Assembly (NCBI GenBank): GCA_017454565.1
Contig: JAFTCS010000022.1
Span: forward strand, 1 to 6,706
Reading direction: 5' to 3'
DNA length: 6,706 nucleotides
Source: Clostridia bacterium
GTDB taxonomy: Bacteria; Bacillota; Clostridia; Oscillospirales; Acutalibacteraceae
Shown: positions 5,425-6,706 of the stretch, in pieces
Position numbering within the stretch: position 1 is the stretch's first letter
Layout: each line of letters starts with the position of its first letter
Made by a program: the position numbers and the translations under genes
The notes under the pieces: generated by a model
Databases searched by the model: none
What the model was told of the DNA's origin: nothing
The model's input: the letters and a program-made list of their open reading frames with translations, nothing else

Positions 5425-5460
5425 ACCAAAAGGGTTCGGGGACGATAGCCACTGACATTA

Positions 5461-6706
5461 TCAGACTGTGAAATTAAGCTCAACGCCCGAACGGTTGATG
5501 GCGCTGAGTATTCCGCGGACGGAAGCCTTGAACACACCGCTTGATATGCCTACGCCGAATATCTTCCTGCCGTCAGGTGTGCGAAGCTGGATATAGGAAA
5601 TAGCCTTGGAATCCGAACCCTGAGAGATAGAATCCTGATTGTATGAAAGGAAGTCAAATCCGGTTACGCCTATCGTCCTGAGAGCCTTGAAGAAAGCATC
5701 TATGGGACCGTTGCCCTCGCCGTATATCTCTACGTCACGATCCTCTTTCACAAGATGGATAGTTCCTTTGAATATCGCTTTTTCCTGGTCAATGTTGGTT
5801 ATCATGTGCCTGACCAGCCAGAGCTTCTGCTCAATGTCGATGTAGTTCCTGTTGAACACATCCAGAAGCTCCTGAGGAGACAACTCACGTCCGAGCTTGT
5901 CACACTCAGCCTTGACCATAGCACCGAACTCCGGATGCATTGCCTTTGGCAGATCATAGCCGAACACATGCTGCATGATAAATGCCGCGCCGCCCTTGCC
6001 GGACTGGGAATTTATCCTGATAACCGGCTCATACTGTCTGCCGACGTCAGCAGGATCGATCGGCAGGTAGGGTATCTCCCACTTGTCGCTGTTATGCTCC
6101 TTTACATAGTCAAGACCCTTCTTGATAGCGTCCTGATGAGAGCCTGAGAAGGCGGTAAACACCAGATCGCCCACATAAGGCTGGCGCTCACCGATCCTCA
6201 TGTTGGTGCAGCGCTCATATATCTCACGGTAACGGGGCAGGTCGCTGAAGTCCAGCTTGGGGTCAACGCCCTGAGTATACATGTTCAGTCCGACTGTAAC
6301 GATATCGAGGTTACCTGTGCGCTCACCGTTGCCGAAAAGCGTACCCTCTATCCTGTCAGCACCGGCTAACAGGGCAAGCTCTGCACAGGCAACTCCCGTA
6401 CCTCTGTCATTATGCGGGTGCAGACTGATGATCGCTGATTCCCTGTTTTTCAGGTGCTTGATGAAATACTCTATCTGATCTGCGTAGGTGTTGGGTGTGC
6501 ACATCTCAACGGTATTGGGCAGATTAAGGATGATCGGATCCTCGGGTGTAGGCTCGAAAACATCCATAACGGCCTGACATATACGCACGGAATTGTCTAT
6601 CTCTGTGCCGGAAAAGCTCTCAGGGGAATACTCAATGCGGAACCTGGTATCGCCATCGTAGCTGCCGATAAGCTCTTTGATGAGCTTTGCGCCCTCAACG
6701 GCTATG
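5461..6706 (-). CDS. leuA: 2-isopropylmalate synthase, type 2 (C-terminal 414 residues, start outside window)
   Basis: This enzyme condenses acetyl-CoA with 2-oxoisovalerate to 2-isopropylmalate, the first committed step of leucine synthesis, in the cytoplasm. The frame is open to the window edge, so the N-terminus is missing; the GTG at 6588 is an internal valine. Counting visible residues, the TIM-barrel part includes SLHPHND (94-100), whose two histidines (96, 98) are metal ligands in the family, and the GNGERTGN motif (125-132). QPYVGDLVFTAFSGSHQDAIKKG (175-197) is typical of the long type 2 form (as in Mycobacterium and fungi). The last 105 or so residues match the regulatory domain that mediates leucine feedback. 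The end at VELNFTV looks natural. The gene converges on the membrane protein gene and has no classical terminator of its own right after the stop. Confidence 0.94.
   Translation of the reverse strand, partial: IAVEGAKLIKELIGSYDGDTRFRIEYSPESFSGTEIDNSVRICQAVMDVFEPTPEDPIILNLPNTVEMCTPNTYADQIEYFIKHLKNRESAIISLHPHNDRGTGVACAELALLAGADRIEGTLFGNGERTGNLDIVTVGLNMYTQGVDPKLDFSDLPRYREIYERCTNMRIGERQPYVGDLVFTAFSGSHQDAIKKGLDYVKEHNSDKWEIPYLPIDPADVGRQYEPVIRINSQSGKGGAAFIMQHVFGYDLPKAMHPEFGAMVKAECDKLGRELSPQELLDVFNRNYIDIEQKLWLVRHMITNIDQEKAIFKGTIHLVKEDRDVEIYGEGNGPIDAFFKALRTIGVTGFDFLSYNQDSISQGSDSKAISYIQLRTPDGRKIFGVGISSGVFKASVRGILSAINRSGVELNFTV

Noticed and set aside
5150..5455. 101-residue open frame on the plus strand across the repeat blocks
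   Set aside because: It starts with TTG without a ribosome binding site, runs through both hairpin blocks and one 18-bp arm, and has a low-complexity Arg/Ser-rich composition. It is best explained as chance openness of GC-rich repeats.
4909..5460. CRISPR array
   Set aside because: The repeats are inverted and of different sequence, without regularly spaced direct repeats or unique spacers.
5276..5537. Minus-strand open frames of 60 and 80 residues overlapping the second block and the leuA 3' end
   Set aside because: They overlap a clear gene in another frame, lack ribosome binding sites and look like repeat translation.
6586..6588. GTG as the start of leuA
   Set aside because: The frame continues upstream to the window edge with sequence that fits the LeuA barrel, so this is an internal valine codon.

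Overview
The window reads as a stretch of chromosome from a low-to-mid GC anaerobic Firmicute, most likely a Ruminococcus-like member of the Oscillospiraceae. The basis is the combination of strong AGGAGG-type ribosome binding sites, a bacterial type 3 (archaeal-like) prolyl-tRNA synthetase, a two-subunit iron-sulfur fumarase, a type 2 LeuA, and GC-rich hairpin-dense intergenic DNA of the kind seen in Ruminococcus genomes. The genus is inferred from the character of the sequence and was not tested by any search.

Layout, left to right. 1-165: promoter and leader of acpP. 166-393: acpP, acyl carrier protein, closed by a textbook terminator (406-437). 449-477: a good promoter carrying a perfect 12-bp palindrome in its spacer. 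529-1971: proS. 1997-2056: two tandem hairpins, the second a clear terminator. 2087-2938 and 2969-3496: the alpha and beta subunits of a class I fumarate hydratase, in an operon. 3586-4848: an unrecognised multi-pass membrane protein with a soluble C-terminal domain, possibly read from the fumarase transcript because no terminator is visible between them. 4864-4908: a strong terminator. 4909-5460: about 550 bp without a credible gene, made of two hairpin-rich blocks; the first is bounded by perfect 18-bp inverted repeats. 5461-6706: the 3' part of leuA on the minus strand, convergent with everything else and cut by the window end.

Functionally this is core metabolism: fatty acid synthesis (ACP), translation (ProRS), malate/fumarate interconversion (the incomplete TCA branch of anaerobes) and leucine biosynthesis (LeuA). 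Nothing here points to defence, phage or secondary metabolism. The parts that are not routine are the composite inverted-repeat element between the convergent genes, the orphan membrane protein, the palindrome in the proS promoter, and the fumarase operon starting only 30 nt after a terminator.
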